A stretch of DNA of 64,000 nucleotides from Advenella sp. FME57 (GTDB taxonomy: Bacteria > Pseudomonadota > Gammaproteobacteria > Burkholderiales > Burkholderiaceae_B), in the NCBI RefSeq assembly GCF_014897675.1, contig NZ_JABUXU010000018.1, positions 40,477 to 104,476 on the forward strand. The letters are read 5' to 3'. The position numbers were made by a program, and so were the translations under genes. The first letter of the stretch is position 1, and each line of letters opens with the position of its first letter. The notes under the pieces were generated by a model. It ran no database searches and was not told where the DNA came from. It saw nothing but the letters and a program-made list of their open reading frames with translations. Positions 49,593 through 58,359 of this stretch are shown one piece after another.

Positions 49593-50062
49593 AGTCGCTC
49601 TGTATGATTTGATAAACAAATTATACAACAAAAATGTAATATAATTTAATATAAAATTAAATAAATATGTTGTGTTTTTCGGGCGTTGTCTATATCCACG
49701 GGCTGCTGGTAGCCTTTCGCGCCCGTCCATTCAAGCCAGCCGTCGGCAGGCACACCCATACGTCCGTGTACCGTCAGCGTTTCCAGGATAGGGAGTTATT
49801 CAGCGCCTTGTCCATGCGAGCGTTGCTCACTGGTAATCGTTTGTACCTGGGACGGGGCATATCCCCAGAATTGGCGTTTCATACTAAGGGGCCAGCCAAA
49901 GCCGTCATCAGGACGCGGCGGAACGCCCCAAAGAAGCAGGAAGGGCCGGCAGAGCACCGGCGGTTTGATTGGGCCGCTCGACCCACGAAAGTGGAAGTCT
50001 CGGCATCCCGCATGAATTTAAGCCAACGCCCGGCCAGTTCGGCTGCTGCGAGCAATCCTGGT
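49593..50062. other. no gene recognised, possible decayed DNA
   Basis: A 470-base gap. The first 90 bases are AT-rich and should hold the hicAB promoter. The rest is GC-rich with an abrupt change in composition and no convincing frame; it may be a remnant of another element. Confidence 0.4.
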
Positions 50063-51046
50063 CTATGACTTCATCGCCTCGGCGATCAGTTCGACTGAAC
50101 GCAGTCGCGCCTGATGGTCGTAGAGGTCGGAGACGATCATCAACTCGTCGGCACTCGTTTCGGCAATAAACGCTTGCAGACCTGTGCGCACGGTATCTGC
50201 GGAACCGACAACCGAACGCGCCAGCATGCGCATGGCCTGTGCCTTTTCCTGAGGCGACCAGTAGGTTTCGATATCGTCGATGGGCGGCTTGCTGACCCCT
50301 TGCCGAGCCCGGAACATGTCGGCAAACGACATCTGCTGGGTGGTGGCGAGCCGCTTTGCTTCGTGGTCCGTATCGGCGGCGATGACGTTGATGCCGACCA
50401 TTGCATAGGGCCGGTCAAGTTGCTTGCTAGGCTTGAAGCGGCTGCGGTAGATGTCGAGGGCAGGTCGCAGCATGTCCGGTGCAAAATGCGAAGCGAAGGA
50501 GTAAGGCAGGCCGAGTTCGGCCGCCAGCGTCGCCCCGAAATTGCTCGAACCCAGTATCCACAGCGGCACGTTGGTTCCGGCCGCCGGCACGGCAATAATG
50601 CGCTGATCTGGAGCGGCAGGCGCAAGAAACGCCTGGAGTTCCTGCACATCCTGCGGAAACTGTTCGGAGGCGCTGGCAGAGCGCCGCATCGCTCGCACTG
50701 CGATCTGATCGGTGCCCGGCGCGCGGCCCAGTCCCAGATCGATGCGTCCAGGGTAGAGTCGCTCCAGCGTGCCGAACTGTTCGGCGATGATGTAGGGCGC
50801 GTGGTTCGGCAGCATGATGCCGCCGGCGCCGACCCGGATCGTCCTGGAGCCGCTGGCGATGTGGGCGATGGCTATCGAGGTTGCGGCGCTGGCAATCCCC
50901 ACCATGTTATGGTGCTCGGCGACCCAGATGCGCTTGTAGCCCCATTTCTCCGCATGAGATGCAAGGTCTCGCGCGTTGTCGAGCGCCATCCGGGCGTCGG
51001 TGTCCTGCGTGACTCGGACAAGTTCCAGTAGCGAGAGGGCCGTCAT
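50063..51046 (-). CDS. LLM-class flavin-dependent oxidoreductase
   Basis: 327-residue luciferase-like monooxygenase fold. [37 protein letters not shown] and [42 protein letters not shown] are typical of the MsnO8/Cfi-type alkanal-monooxygenase-like group. It overlaps the Gfo/Idh/MocA gene by four bases. Third gene of the TetR operon. Substrate unknown. Confidence 0.92.
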   Translation of the reverse strand: MTALSLLELVRVTQDTDARMALDNARDLASHAEKWGYKRIWVAEHHNMVGIASAATSIAIAHIASGSRTIRVGAGGIMLPNHAPYIIAEQFGTLERLYPGRIDLGLGRAPGTDQIAVRAMRRSASASEQFPQDVQELQAFLAPAAPDQRIIAVPAAGTNVPLWILGSSNFGATLAAELGLPYSFASHFAPDMLRPALDIYRSRFKPSKQLDRPYAMVGINVIAADTDHEAKRLATTQQMSFADMFRARQGVSKPPIDDIETYWSPQEKAQAMRMLARSVVGSADTVRTGLQAFIAETSADELMIVSDLYDHQARLRSVELIAEAMKS

Positions 51047-52137
51047 TTCGACTCCTTCCCGGCAGCGGAATGCTCGATCGCATCGACTGTCTCATGCAAC
51101 GCGACGGCGTCGCTAAAGCTGGGCGCCGAGCGTGTGCCGGAACGTATATCCTGCGCGATCAAGGCATAGACGCGGGCGACATTGCGGGCGACCGAGTTAT
51201 CTGGCCAGTCGCTATAGGCCGAGGCGGGCGGCGTCAACGGTGCAAGCTCGCTCGTATCACCGTTGGCGCCGCGGATGGTCAACTGAACCATCTGTCCGTG
51301 GCCATTAGCGCCTGTTACCTGGATGTCGCCTTCCGTGCCGTTGATCTCCCACAGCAGGTTGGTGCCGCGGGACATGCCTCCGCGATAATGGATCGAGAAT
51401 GCCGCGCCGCTCTCAAGCGCGCCATGTACGAGGATCTGGTCATGCGAGGTTGAGGGAATCATCTTGTCCGTATCGGTGACATACACTGTATTGCGGCGGT
51501 TGATCATGCGTGCGGACAAGCCGCCGAAACCACCCAGTACCTCGCGCATACCGGCAAGCGTATGTCCCAAGGGGATGCTGAGCAGGGTTGCCCCATTGCT
51601 CTTATCATAAAGATAGGCATGGGCTGCGTCGGTTTCGCCGCCCCATGAGCGACCACTGCCCACAAGCGTCGTCGAGAGCACCTCGCCAACATAACCGTCA
51701 GCGATGAGTTGGCGAAGGTACTCAATCTCTGGGGCGACGCGCATTTGTGTACCGACTGCCGCGACAACGCCCTTGGTTTCTGCAAGATCGGCCAATTCCC
51801 GCGCCTCGGCAAGGCCGTTGCCTAGCGGCCATTCACAATAAACGTGCTTACCCGCGTTCAACGCCGCTGCCACCAGTTCGCGGTGATGCGGTACCTTGAC
51901 GGTGACGACGACCAGGTCGATCTCGGGCGAATTGACTAGCGCTTGTGCATTCTCAAATGCATGCGGCAGGCCGAATGCTTCGGCGGCGTTCCTGGCGCTG
52001 GCAAGGCTGGTGTTCGCGACGCCAGCGACGACAAAGTCGTTCGGTAGGGCCTTCAGCGCCGGAATATGGGCCGTGGCGGCCCAGTGAATGCCCGGATTAA
52101 GGCCGATGAATCCAACACGGATTGGCTTGTCAGTCAT
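51043..52137 (-). CDS. Gfo/Idh/MocA-family oxidoreductase
   Basis: 364-residue NAD(P)-dependent dehydrogenase. Rossmann start IRVGFIGLNPGIHWAATAHIPALKAL, then VTVKVPHHRELVAAALNAGKHVYCEWPLGNGLAEA (the conserved EKP-like motif appears as CEWP). ATG 52137 is chosen because GGAG lies six bases before it; the extra frame before it overlaps the TetR gene. Usually acts on sugars or related alcohols; here the substrate is unknown. Confidence 0.9.
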   Translation of the reverse strand: MTDKPIRVGFIGLNPGIHWAATAHIPALKALPNDFVVAGVANTSLASARNAAEAFGLPHAFENAQALVNSPEIDLVVVTVKVPHHRELVAAALNAGKHVYCEWPLGNGLAEARELADLAETKGVVAAVGTQMRVAPEIEYLRQLIADGYVGEVLSTTLVGSGRSWGGETDAAHAYLYDKSNGATLLSIPLGHTLAGMREVLGGFGGLSARMINRRNTVYVTDTDKMIPSTSHDQILVHGALESGAAFSIHYRGGMSRGTNLLWEINGTEGDIQVTGANGHGQMVQLTIRGANGDTSELAPLTPPASAYSDWPDNSVARNVARVYALIAQDIRSGTRSAPSFSDAVALHETVDAIEHSAAGKESK

Positions 52138-52774
52138 GTGGTGCTCCAGCTTTGCTAATGGGGTAGGGCAGATTGGCCGCATCCTGGACCGTTCCGCTAT
52201 TGAGATAACCGAAGGCGAGGATCTCCTCTATTTGCTCCGGGGTTGCGCCATATTTGCCGGCCTTATCGCGGACGAAAGCCGAGCCCACTGCGCTTAGAAA
52301 CAGCGCGGGTGCGGAAACCGACTGCCTGGCTGCGCCTTCGGCCTGGGCGCGTGAGAGAAACTCGGCCGTTATCGAGACGAGTGTGCTACAGGTGACGGCC
52401 AAAGGCGACGCCTGGGCTTCGAAGGCGTTTATTAACGGTTGAGGCAGACCGTTGAAGGCACTGAGATAGTCCTTGAGCGCTATCATCCAGGCGCGAAGCG
52501 CAGTCTGCGCGCACGGCTTCGCTGAGGCTTCATCGCGACGGGACAGGAGCTCCTCCTGCCGTTGATGCAGCACCTCGCACAGTAAGTGTTCGCGCGTCGG
52601 AAAATGGCGATACAGCGTGCCGGGTCCAACCTTCGCTTCCCGCGCAATTTCGTCGAGCGACGTATTCACGCCATGCGCAGCAAAGTGCCGCGCCGCAATT
52701 TTGAGAATGCTGTCGCGATTTCGCCGCGCATCTGCGCGCAGTGAGCCCTTCTCTTCGGGCCGATTCGTGATCAT
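52130..52774 (-). CDS. TetR-family transcriptional regulator
   Basis: 214 residues. The N-terminal helix-turn-helix RDSILKIAARHFAAHGVNTSLDEIAREAKVGPGTLYRHFPTREHLL is a textbook TetR domain; the C-terminal ligand domain is of the TetR_C SbtR-like type (FEAQASPLAVTCSTLVSITAEFL). First gene of the three-gene minus-strand operon; its end overlaps the Gfo/Idh/MocA gene. It probably represses its own operon through the two palindromes upstream. Confidence 0.92.
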   Translation of the reverse strand: MITNRPEEKGSLRADARRNRDSILKIAARHFAAHGVNTSLDEIAREAKVGPGTLYRHFPTREHLLCEVLHQRQEELLSRRDEASAKPCAQTALRAWMIALKDYLSAFNGLPQPLINAFEAQASPLAVTCSTLVSITAEFLSRAQAEGAARQSVSAPALFLSAVGSAFVRDKAGKYGATPEQIEEILAFGYLNSGTVQDAANLPYPISKAGAPHD

Positions 52775-52838
52775 AGGTAGGTCCCTTTCGACACTCTAGC
52801 AGGTAAATAGAGACATGCTCCAGGCAGCACGTTTATTA

Positions 52839-52885
52839 TATGGAGATAGTCTCCGTATAATAAACGGAGACCACCTCCGTGTCAA
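52839..52885 (-). promoter_or_regulatory. promoter with two TetR-type palindromes
   Basis: On the minus strand TTGACA (52880-52885) and TATTAT (52857-52862) are 17 bases apart, a strong sigma70 promoter for the TetR operon. The palindrome ACGGAG-N5-CTCCGT (52864-52880) fills the spacer; a second palindrome centred on GGAGA-TAG-TCTCC (52842-52854) covers the start point. The shared GGAG/CTCC half-sites, 24 bases centre to centre, are typical of TetR operators. Confidence 0.75.
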
Positions 52886-53464
52886 TCTGATGCAATCAAA
52901 GGGAGTGAACGCCGACGGCACGGAACTGTATAGGCCTGACTAACGCCGATAGCTAATTCTGTGGCGCACCAAGTTTTGTAAGACGCTCCTTGCAGTCCTT
53001 TCCATCGACGTGAAACCGTAGGATTTTTTAATGGGTCTCTCCTAAACAGGCGTTGTATTCAGCCATTCAATGTATTTTTCTGAGACCTAAACTGCTTCAT
53101 TATTGTTTCGACCTGCCCCATGGTCCAAAAAACAGTCTCAGGTAGTGGACTAAAAATGCTAAAGTTCTTTATGAAAAAAGGACCAATTTCGTTCACTATG
53201 ATGTTTTTCAGGCTTTCGAGTGAGTAGGGGTTGCGAGAAGGCGTTGGGTAAGGTCAAAGAATGAGTGCGTAATCCTTCGTGAATTCCGGTAATGACTCGG
53301 TAACTGTCAGTAAGCACGACAAAACAGGTGTGGCATAAGTGTGTCATGAGTGGCTGAAAACAATGGAAATTGATCGCAAAAATGCTGCATATCGCATCAG
53401 TGCGTTAATTTGTAGGTCATTAAACTTAAATGGATAATGGTTTACAGCGCTTTGCAATAAATAC
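52886..53464. other. no gene recognised
   Basis: A long gap before the third att copy. Short frames exist, but none has a Shine-Dalgarno sequence or a recognisable product. At 53330-53355 a stretch resembles the integrase 3' region at 45185-45215. Confidence 0.4.
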
Positions 53465-53511
53465 GACTCATAGTCCTTTGGTCGCTGGTTCGAGTCCAGC
53501 CGGGGACCAAA
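53465..53511 (+). repeat. attachment site 3 (decayed copy of tRNA 3' end)
   Basis: Same order as att 1 and att 2 but with one base changed in the anticodon loop (TAG for TAA) and two fewer G residues in the acceptor arm. The flanking bases after it resemble those after att 2 (CCAAAGAAA...TTTAGAATCAA), followed by an AGCCG/CGGCT stem. It marks the outer edge of the tandem islands. Confidence 0.8.
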
Positions 53512-53685
53512 GAAAGCCTTTAGAATCAATAAAAAAAGCCGTTTTATTAAGCGGCTTTTGTTGTCTGGAATGGCGAAAATTCAGATTATATTGGACTGCT
53601 TCCAATCGCGAGCACGATATCAACCAGGGAAAAATGAGAAAAAACCAACGAGAAAAGTGGAAACATCGCTGAGAGACCGATCAAA

Positions 53686-53712
53686 ACCCGCCAACTGATG
53701 GTGGGTCTTAAT
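53686..53712 (-). terminator. terminator after the 109-residue gene
   Basis: Stem ACCCGCCA (53686-53693) / TGGTGGGT (53699-53706), one wobble pair, followed on the minus strand by TTTTG. It lies just after the small gene at 53720-54049. Confidence 0.65.
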
Positions 53713-53719
53713 TTGCTAT

Positions 53720-54049
53720 CTATCCCAACTCATGGGTCTCACGATAACTGCTCGATATCGCCCGGCTCCCGCCATTTGGAAGTTTATCCAATGACGTGCC
53801 TTCATCATTGATTTTGAAATGTTGGGAATTATTCTGCTCGCACAGGTTCAGGAATGCTGCATCGAGGGCGAAAGTGTCAGCTTCGAACGCTGATTCATAG
53901 ACCGTGACAGTTCCGCCACTGTTGAGATAAAACTTGAATATATCTCCTTGCACCGACGGCATTGTATATTGAGGCCCCTTCCGATATCTCCCCACATACA
54001 GGTTAGGGGATCGGGTCAACTGTTGATTCGCCCATTGAAAGAAATTCAC
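53720..54049 (-). CDS. hypothetical protein
   Basis: 109 residues starting at GTG 54049, which AAGGAG precedes by seven bases. The first part has NQQLTRSPNLYVGRYRKGPQYTMPSVQGDIFKFYLNSGGTVTVYESAFEADTF, compact and soluble-looking. No family recognised. Terminators lie on both sides, so it is probably a single-gene unit. Confidence 0.6.
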   Translation of the reverse strand: MNFFQWANQQLTRSPNLYVGRYRKGPQYTMPSVQGDIFKFYLNSGGTVTVYESAFEADTFALDAAFLNLCEQNNSQHFKINDEGTSLDKLPNGGSRAISSSYRETHELG

Positions 54050-54100
54050 CGCATATCTCCTTGTTTAAGTAACCACTATACACCGTTCTCTATAGGCAAA

Positions 54101-54123
54101 AAAAACCAGCCGTCAAGGCTGGT
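54101..54123 (-). terminator. strong minus-strand terminator
   Basis: ACCAGCC (54105-54111) / GGCTGGT (54117-54123) with a five-base loop, followed on the minus strand by eight T residues. It may end transcription from 54445-54813. Confidence 0.7.
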
Positions 54124-54159
54124 AAATCACCCAAATAGCAGGTGAGGAGACAGGTCAAT

Positions 54160-54402
54160 TATAAAGCCTGGCAGGATAGGGGATATTCAAGGATTGTTAA
54201 TTATCTGAGTGAGGTCAGTGGAGCGTTAGAATCAACGGGAACTGGCAAGGCAGCAATTTCGGCAGATATGGTTGTGCGTCTTTCTATTCTGCTTGGAACG
54301 AGCAGTGGGTTATGAGCAGGTATGCAGTCTGACTATAATCTATGGCAAGCAGAGCAAATCAGGCATGATTTTGTTGTGCCGTTAACTAAAGCAATCGCAT
54401 AA
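54160..54402 (+). pseudogene. relic of a HigA-type antitoxin
   Basis: The plus strand reads ...GTGKAAISADMVVRLSILLGTSSGL, then a stop at 54313-54315, then AGMQSDYNLWQAEQIRHDFVV and a stop at 54400-54402. This is the C-terminal part of a HigA antitoxin (ITPEMALRL...LWLNLQ..YDLWQA). The stop is at the position of a Trp in the family, so TGG to TGA is the likely lesion. The N-terminal helix-turn-helix and any HigB toxin gene are gone. Confidence 0.65.
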
Positions 54403-54444
54403 AATAAATGCATTTTTTCCTGATGATGGTAAATAGTCGCCAGG

Positions 54445-54813
54445 TTATAAAAAGGCACCTGTTTTTGGGCGCGTTTCCCAACTCCCATCATAAGGCACCC
54501 AGCCCATAACCGGCTCATTGGTTTTCTTATTGATTCGGGGCGCGCCATGTTTGTCGGTCACTTGGCCGCGATACATGATTTTAAGGCCGCGTGTGCGCAT
54601 ATGCTTCTTGGCAAGATCGATCCAGTCCTGGCAAAACTGCGGGGCATCAAAGGTGAGCGATACCTGCCGATGGGCGCCGGTCTTGTATATCTGTTCTTCA
54701 TAGCCGTCGTAGAAAGCCTGTGTGGAGGCATTCCATTCGGGAGGAGGAGATTTCTTGCTTGCCGATTGTCTGGCAATGACATCTGTCATGCCGAATACAC
54801 AAAATGCACTCAT
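54445..54813 (-). CDS. hypothetical protein
   Basis: 122 residues with a start at ATG 54813 or, eight codons in, ATG 54789. Helical and basic, with FDAPQFCQDWIDLAKKHMRTRGLKIMYRGQVTDKHGAP and GWVPYDGSWETRPKTGAFL. No family recognised; composition suggests a mobile-element or phage origin. Confidence 0.5.
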   Translation of the reverse strand: MSAFCVFGMTDVIARQSASKKSPPPEWNASTQAFYDGYEEQIYKTGAHRQVSLTFDAPQFCQDWIDLAKKHMRTRGLKIMYRGQVTDKHGAPRINKKTNEPVMGWVPYDGSWETRPKTGAFL

Positions 54814-54959
54814 CGCTTTAACATCTGGTGGGGAAGGGTAAAGATCCGAGATTTTATATGCGACCCGCAGTTAAAGCAAACGGTATGCCATCATATATCT
54901 GATACCGGCCCAAGCGCACGCAATCGTGTCTGAACGTTTCCTGCGTCATCGAGCCTGGG

Positions 54960-55292
54960 TTACGACGGCTGTTCCAGTGGCCAGACCTCTACGACACCAT
55001 GTGCGACAGCGCAGGGGGTTCTTGACACCATCTCTATGGCCTCGGCCATGTCTTTAGCCTCGATAATGGCGAACCCGGCCACCGGCATGGATGATTTCAT
55101 GAACGGCTCACTCTTTGTCACGACCTGGGTCGCGTCGGCGTTGCGAACTTGCACCGGGCGGCTCGCGATACCCATCAATACGCCGGCTTCCTGCAATTTC
55201 GCGTCGTGTGCGTGGGCTGCATTTCGAATTTCAACTGCGGTGCGATCGTAGCCTTCCCGATCCCCATATCCGATCGTTACAAATTTGGGCAT
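54960..55292 (-). CDS. YCII-related protein
   Basis: 110 residues of the YCII/DGPF fold: MPKFVTIGYGDREGYDRT, then KLQEAGVLMGIASRPVQVRN and GFAIIEAKDMAEAIEMVSRTP, and VVEVWPLEQ at the end. ATG 55292 is chosen because AGGAG lies eight bases before it. These proteins are small ferredoxin-like-fold dimers of uncertain role; some are encoded beside ECF sigma factors. Confidence 0.85.
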   Translation of the reverse strand: MPKFVTIGYGDREGYDRTAVEIRNAAHAHDAKLQEAGVLMGIASRPVQVRNADATQVVTKSEPFMKSSMPVAGFAIIEAKDMAEAIEMVSRTPCAVAHGVVEVWPLEQPS

Positions 55293-55566
55293 AGGTCGTC
55301 TCCTGTAGTTAGCTAAGGTATGGGCTTGTCTACAAGCCGCGTACCATAAATCATACATCAACACCAACGGCGCATCCGATCCAACGCGCGCAATCACTGG
55401 CGCACGCTGAATGCTCTGATGAGCAGGTGATTGTACCGGTCGGTAGCTGGTGGACAAGGGCGATGGTTGCGGATTGAACGTCAGCACATCAGACAGTACA
55501 TGTCAGGCCTGATCGACACTGGTTCCTATTAGCCTGCTACTATTAATTAATTGGCAGGAGGACCAA

Positions 55567-55968
55567 ATGACCAAGCTTCAAGGAAGGTGCCTCTGTGGCG
55601 GTGTTCGATATCAAATAAACGGGCCGTTAACAGGGGCACTGAATTGCCATTGTTCTATGTGTCGTAAGGCGCATGGGTCGGCTTTTCGAAGTCGGGCGAG
55701 GGTGAAGGCGCGAGATGTTCAATTTTTGCAAGGTGAGGAATTGGTGAAATTTTACGAATCTTCGCCAGGAACTCATCGCGGGTTTTGCAGCATCTGCGGC
55801 TCTCCCATATTCAGCAAATTCGATGACGATAAGTCTTGCTATGGCTTGCCGCTAGGAGGCTTGGATGCTGATCCAGGTATCAAACCTGAGTTGCATGTGT
55901 ACGTCAGTGACAAAGCACCATGGCACGATATTACCGATCGCTTACCGAAATATGACGAAGGCCTATAG
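55567..55968 (+). CDS. GFA-family zinc-binding protein
   Basis: 133-residue glutathione-dependent formaldehyde-activating/CENP-V-type protein. Zinc cysteines: GRCLCGGVRY (two), NCHCSMCRK (three) and GFCSICGSPI (two). GGAGGACC precedes the ATG. Most members do not act on formaldehyde; the function here is unknown. A truncated second copy follows. Confidence 0.9.
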   Translation: MTKLQGRCLCGGVRYQINGPLTGALNCHCSMCRKAHGSAFRSRARVKARDVQFLQGEELVKFYESSPGTHRGFCSICGSPIFSKFDDDKSCYGLPLGGLDADPGIKPELHVYVSDKAPWHDITDRLPKYDEGL

Positions 55969-55986
55969 TGGCGAAAACTCGTCTAA

Positions 55987-56235
55987 ATGAGGCAGGAGGA
56001 CTTACGAGCCGCCGCATTAGGAATAACAGAGAAAAGTGGATTAAGACGCGGGTTTTGTACTAAGTGCGGGTCTACATTATTTTCAGAGCGCAAAAGTAGA
56101 AACGTAGTTGGTGTTTCGCTCGGAACCTTAGATAATCCCGAGCGATTTGATCCGACATGCCATATTTGGATGTCGAGCAAGCAGCCATGGCTATTACTCG
56201 ATGATGGGTTACCGCAGCACCAGGAAGGACCATAG
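55987..56235 (+). pseudogene. GFA-family fragment, C-terminal half
   Basis: 82 residues from ATG 55987 that align only with the C-terminal half of the gene before it (RRGFCTKCGSTLFSE against HRGFCSICGSPIFSK; LDNPERFDPTCHIWMSSKQPW against LDADPGIKPELHVYVSDKAPW). The first two zinc motifs are missing, so it cannot form the whole fold. Probably a remnant of a second, diverged copy. Confidence 0.7.
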
Positions 56236-56286
56236 TTGAATTCTGGACAATCCGCCTGGAATGACACAAAATTTCTAACACTCTCT

Positions 56287-56712
56287 TTAGAGCTTCTTAG
56301 TCAAAAATATCCTGCTGGTACCAGGAGGACTGCACGGGATTTCTCCAAACCGCTCCCACCCATGTTTTTCATAAAAGCCCGGCGCTTGAAAGCTGATGGT
56401 GTACAGAACGGCGGCAGAACAGCCTCGGTTGCGTCCTTCCTGTTCAAACTGCTTCAGTATCGTGGAGCCTAGCCCGCTGTTTCGTAATTCCTCTGGCAGA
56501 TAAACCAGCTCTATGAATAACAATCCCAATGATGATCGCCCCAGCATTCCACCAATCAATTGGCCGGATTGCTTATCTCTGACAACAATAGCGAGCGATT
56601 TTCTGTCGTTGTATTTTGTTATTTCATCGTTGTAGGCGTTTAGGCCAGCGCCGATTATTTCGCTCATTTCTTCTGTAATTTCATTGGTGATTTCTACGGT
56701 GTGCTTAGTCAT
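56287..56712 (-). CDS. GNAT-family acetyltransferase
   Basis: 141 residues. The acetyl-CoA loop is LVYLPEELRNSGLGSTILKQFEQEGRNRGC and a C-terminal YTISFQAPGFYEKHGWERFGEI segment is typical of GNAT enzymes. Substrate unknown. It converges on the GFA fragment. Confidence 0.88.
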   Translation of the reverse strand: MTKHTVEITNEITEEMSEIIGAGLNAYNDEITKYNDRKSLAIVVRDKQSGQLIGGMLGRSSLGLLFIELVYLPEELRNSGLGSTILKQFEQEGRNRGCSAAVLYTISFQAPGFYEKHGWERFGEIPCSPPGTSRIFLTKKL

Positions 56713-56932
56713 TCTCTATTGCTAATATTCAGTTTGAGGTTTAGAGGGAGCTACATCAATAAACACGATTAAGTCGTTCAGAAGGAGGGCGCAACTTAAA
56801 TGCCCACATGTGCCTGGCAGACGACACGCAGCAAAGTAAGACCCGTATCAGTGTGGACACGGCATCTCACTAGACCGTATCGACCTGCCTCACCTGCTTA
56901 CCTTTGCAACCCGATCTTGCATTCAGCAGTAG

Positions 56933-57154
56933 TCAACCGATTAATTTAACAGATGCGGGATCGATGCCTGCGTCTTTCAGTATCGCATCAAGTTTCTGCT
57001 CCAACGTGAGGCTATCTTCCTTCGTGTCCGCCATAGGTAGTCTCAATGCGAACACAAGTTCCTTTTTCAAGGTTAATGGTTCGGCATCGTCTAGATCTTC
57101 ATCGGCGTTAATTATTTCAGGTGGCCCGCCGACCTTTGAATATGTGATGTCCAT
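56933..57154 (-). CDS. small acidic protein
   Basis: 73 residues: MDITYSKVGGPPEIINADEDLDDAEPLTLKKELVFALRLP and LTLEQKLDAILKDAGIDPASVKL, acidic. A strong AGGAGG lies seven bases before the ATG, so it is very probably translated. No family recognised. Confidence 0.6.
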   Translation of the reverse strand: MDITYSKVGGPPEIINADEDLDDAEPLTLKKELVFALRLPMADTKEDSLTLEQKLDAILKDAGIDPASVKLIG

Positions 57155-57668
57155 AAAGAATCCTCCTGGTTGGATTGATGATTCATTGTACTTCGGCCTA
57201 AACAGTAACAGTCAAAGAAATGACACCGTAACCGCGGTCGGCGCTCGCGCCTTTCTGAAGCAGCCAGGTAAGACACGTTTTACAACTGCAATAAATCGAT
57301 GCTTTTGCCGACTGTCCGAAACAACGATATCCAGTATCTTTTGCGCAAACCGTCCTGATGCAAGAAGGGTTTTCTGTTCTAATGACTATTGAAGGTGATA
57401 GCATGCCACTGGAGGTAGGGTCTGCATTGACGAAGATAAACAGGCCAGCAATAAATGTTCCTGGTTCCCTGCTGAGGGGCTTTATCCTTTGCTGCGTCTA
57501 TTCCGGCGCAACTGAAAAATTGATTTTGTAGCGAAAAAAGTCAATTTTGTGGCGTATCCAGGTGTTATAAGTACGTCCTGTATGTCTTGTAGTCTCTCGA
57601 ACTATTTTACTGATGCGCTATTTCGCAGTTGTCTATTCTATTTCAATTTTATATTTGGATTATTTACA
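57155..57668. other. no gene recognised
   Basis: A gap of about 500 bases between the acidic protein and the GST. Short frames lack ribosome sites. Around 57530-57560 the phrase TTGATTTTGTAGCG...TCAATTTTGTGGCG is an imperfect direct repeat. Confidence 0.4.
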
Positions 57669-58295
57669 ATGAAGCTTAAATTACACGCGTCCCCAGGTGC
57701 CTGTTCGCTAGCCAGCCATATTGTTTTGGAATGGATCGGTGCGCCATATGACATTGCTTATTACTCCGGCGCCGAACGTAAAGAGCCGGCATTCAGAAAG
57801 TTGACTCCTGCCGGTGCGGTCCCGGTGCTCGAAATCGATGATTGGGTGCTGACGCAGAACGTAGCGATTCTGAATTTCCTTGCTGACAGCTTTCCAGAAT
57901 CGAAGCTCAATGGCGATGGCAGTACCAGGAGCCGTGCGCAGATCAATTATGCTTTGGGCATAGCGACCTCGGATATTCATCCGACATTCAAACCGTTATT
58001 TGGCACGACTTCTTATCTGGGTGACGAGGTTGCGATTGACATGACCAAGGCCAATGCACGCACGAAAGTGCATACTCTATTTGAAATAATGGATGCGCAG
58101 CTGACGGGGCAGGACTGGGTCACTGGCACACGCTCTGTCGCCGATCCGCTTCTGTATGTCATGACGCGCTGGACCAAGAACGTGGGCGTGAAGATTGATG
58201 ATCTGCCCAATCTGACCGGCTTTATGGGGAAAATGGAGCAGGATACTGGTGTGCAGAAAGCGTTGCAGGACGAGGGATTGCAGAAGATTTTTTAA
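57669..58295 (+). CDS. glutathione S-transferase
   Basis: 208-residue GST of the beta class. MKLKLHASPGACSLASHIVLEWIGAPYDI, with Cys10-type active-site region (PGACSLA), and LTPAGAVPVLEIDDWVLTQNVAILNFLAD, the glutathione-binding segment. ATG 57669 fits the family start; the upstream part of the frame is hydrophobic and unlikely. Detoxification or stress role. Confidence 0.92.
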   Translation: MKLKLHASPGACSLASHIVLEWIGAPYDIAYYSGAERKEPAFRKLTPAGAVPVLEIDDWVLTQNVAILNFLADSFPESKLNGDGSTRSRAQINYALGIATSDIHPTFKPLFGTTSYLGDEVAIDMTKANARTKVHTLFEIMDAQLTGQDWVTGTRSVADPLLYVMTRWTKNVGVKIDDLPNLTGFMGKMEQDTGVQKALQDEGLQKIF

Positions 58296-58359
58296 TAGTG
58301 CAGTCCAAAGGCAGGGCAGTGGACTGCATTTCGCTAAAGCAAGGGGGCGTTGCCGTGCC

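Noticed and set aside
49667..50068. 133-codon plus-strand frame
   Set aside because: No ribosome site; runs across the hicA promoter region; no family.
53465..53514. Third tRNA gene
   Set aside because: Only a decayed 3' half is present.
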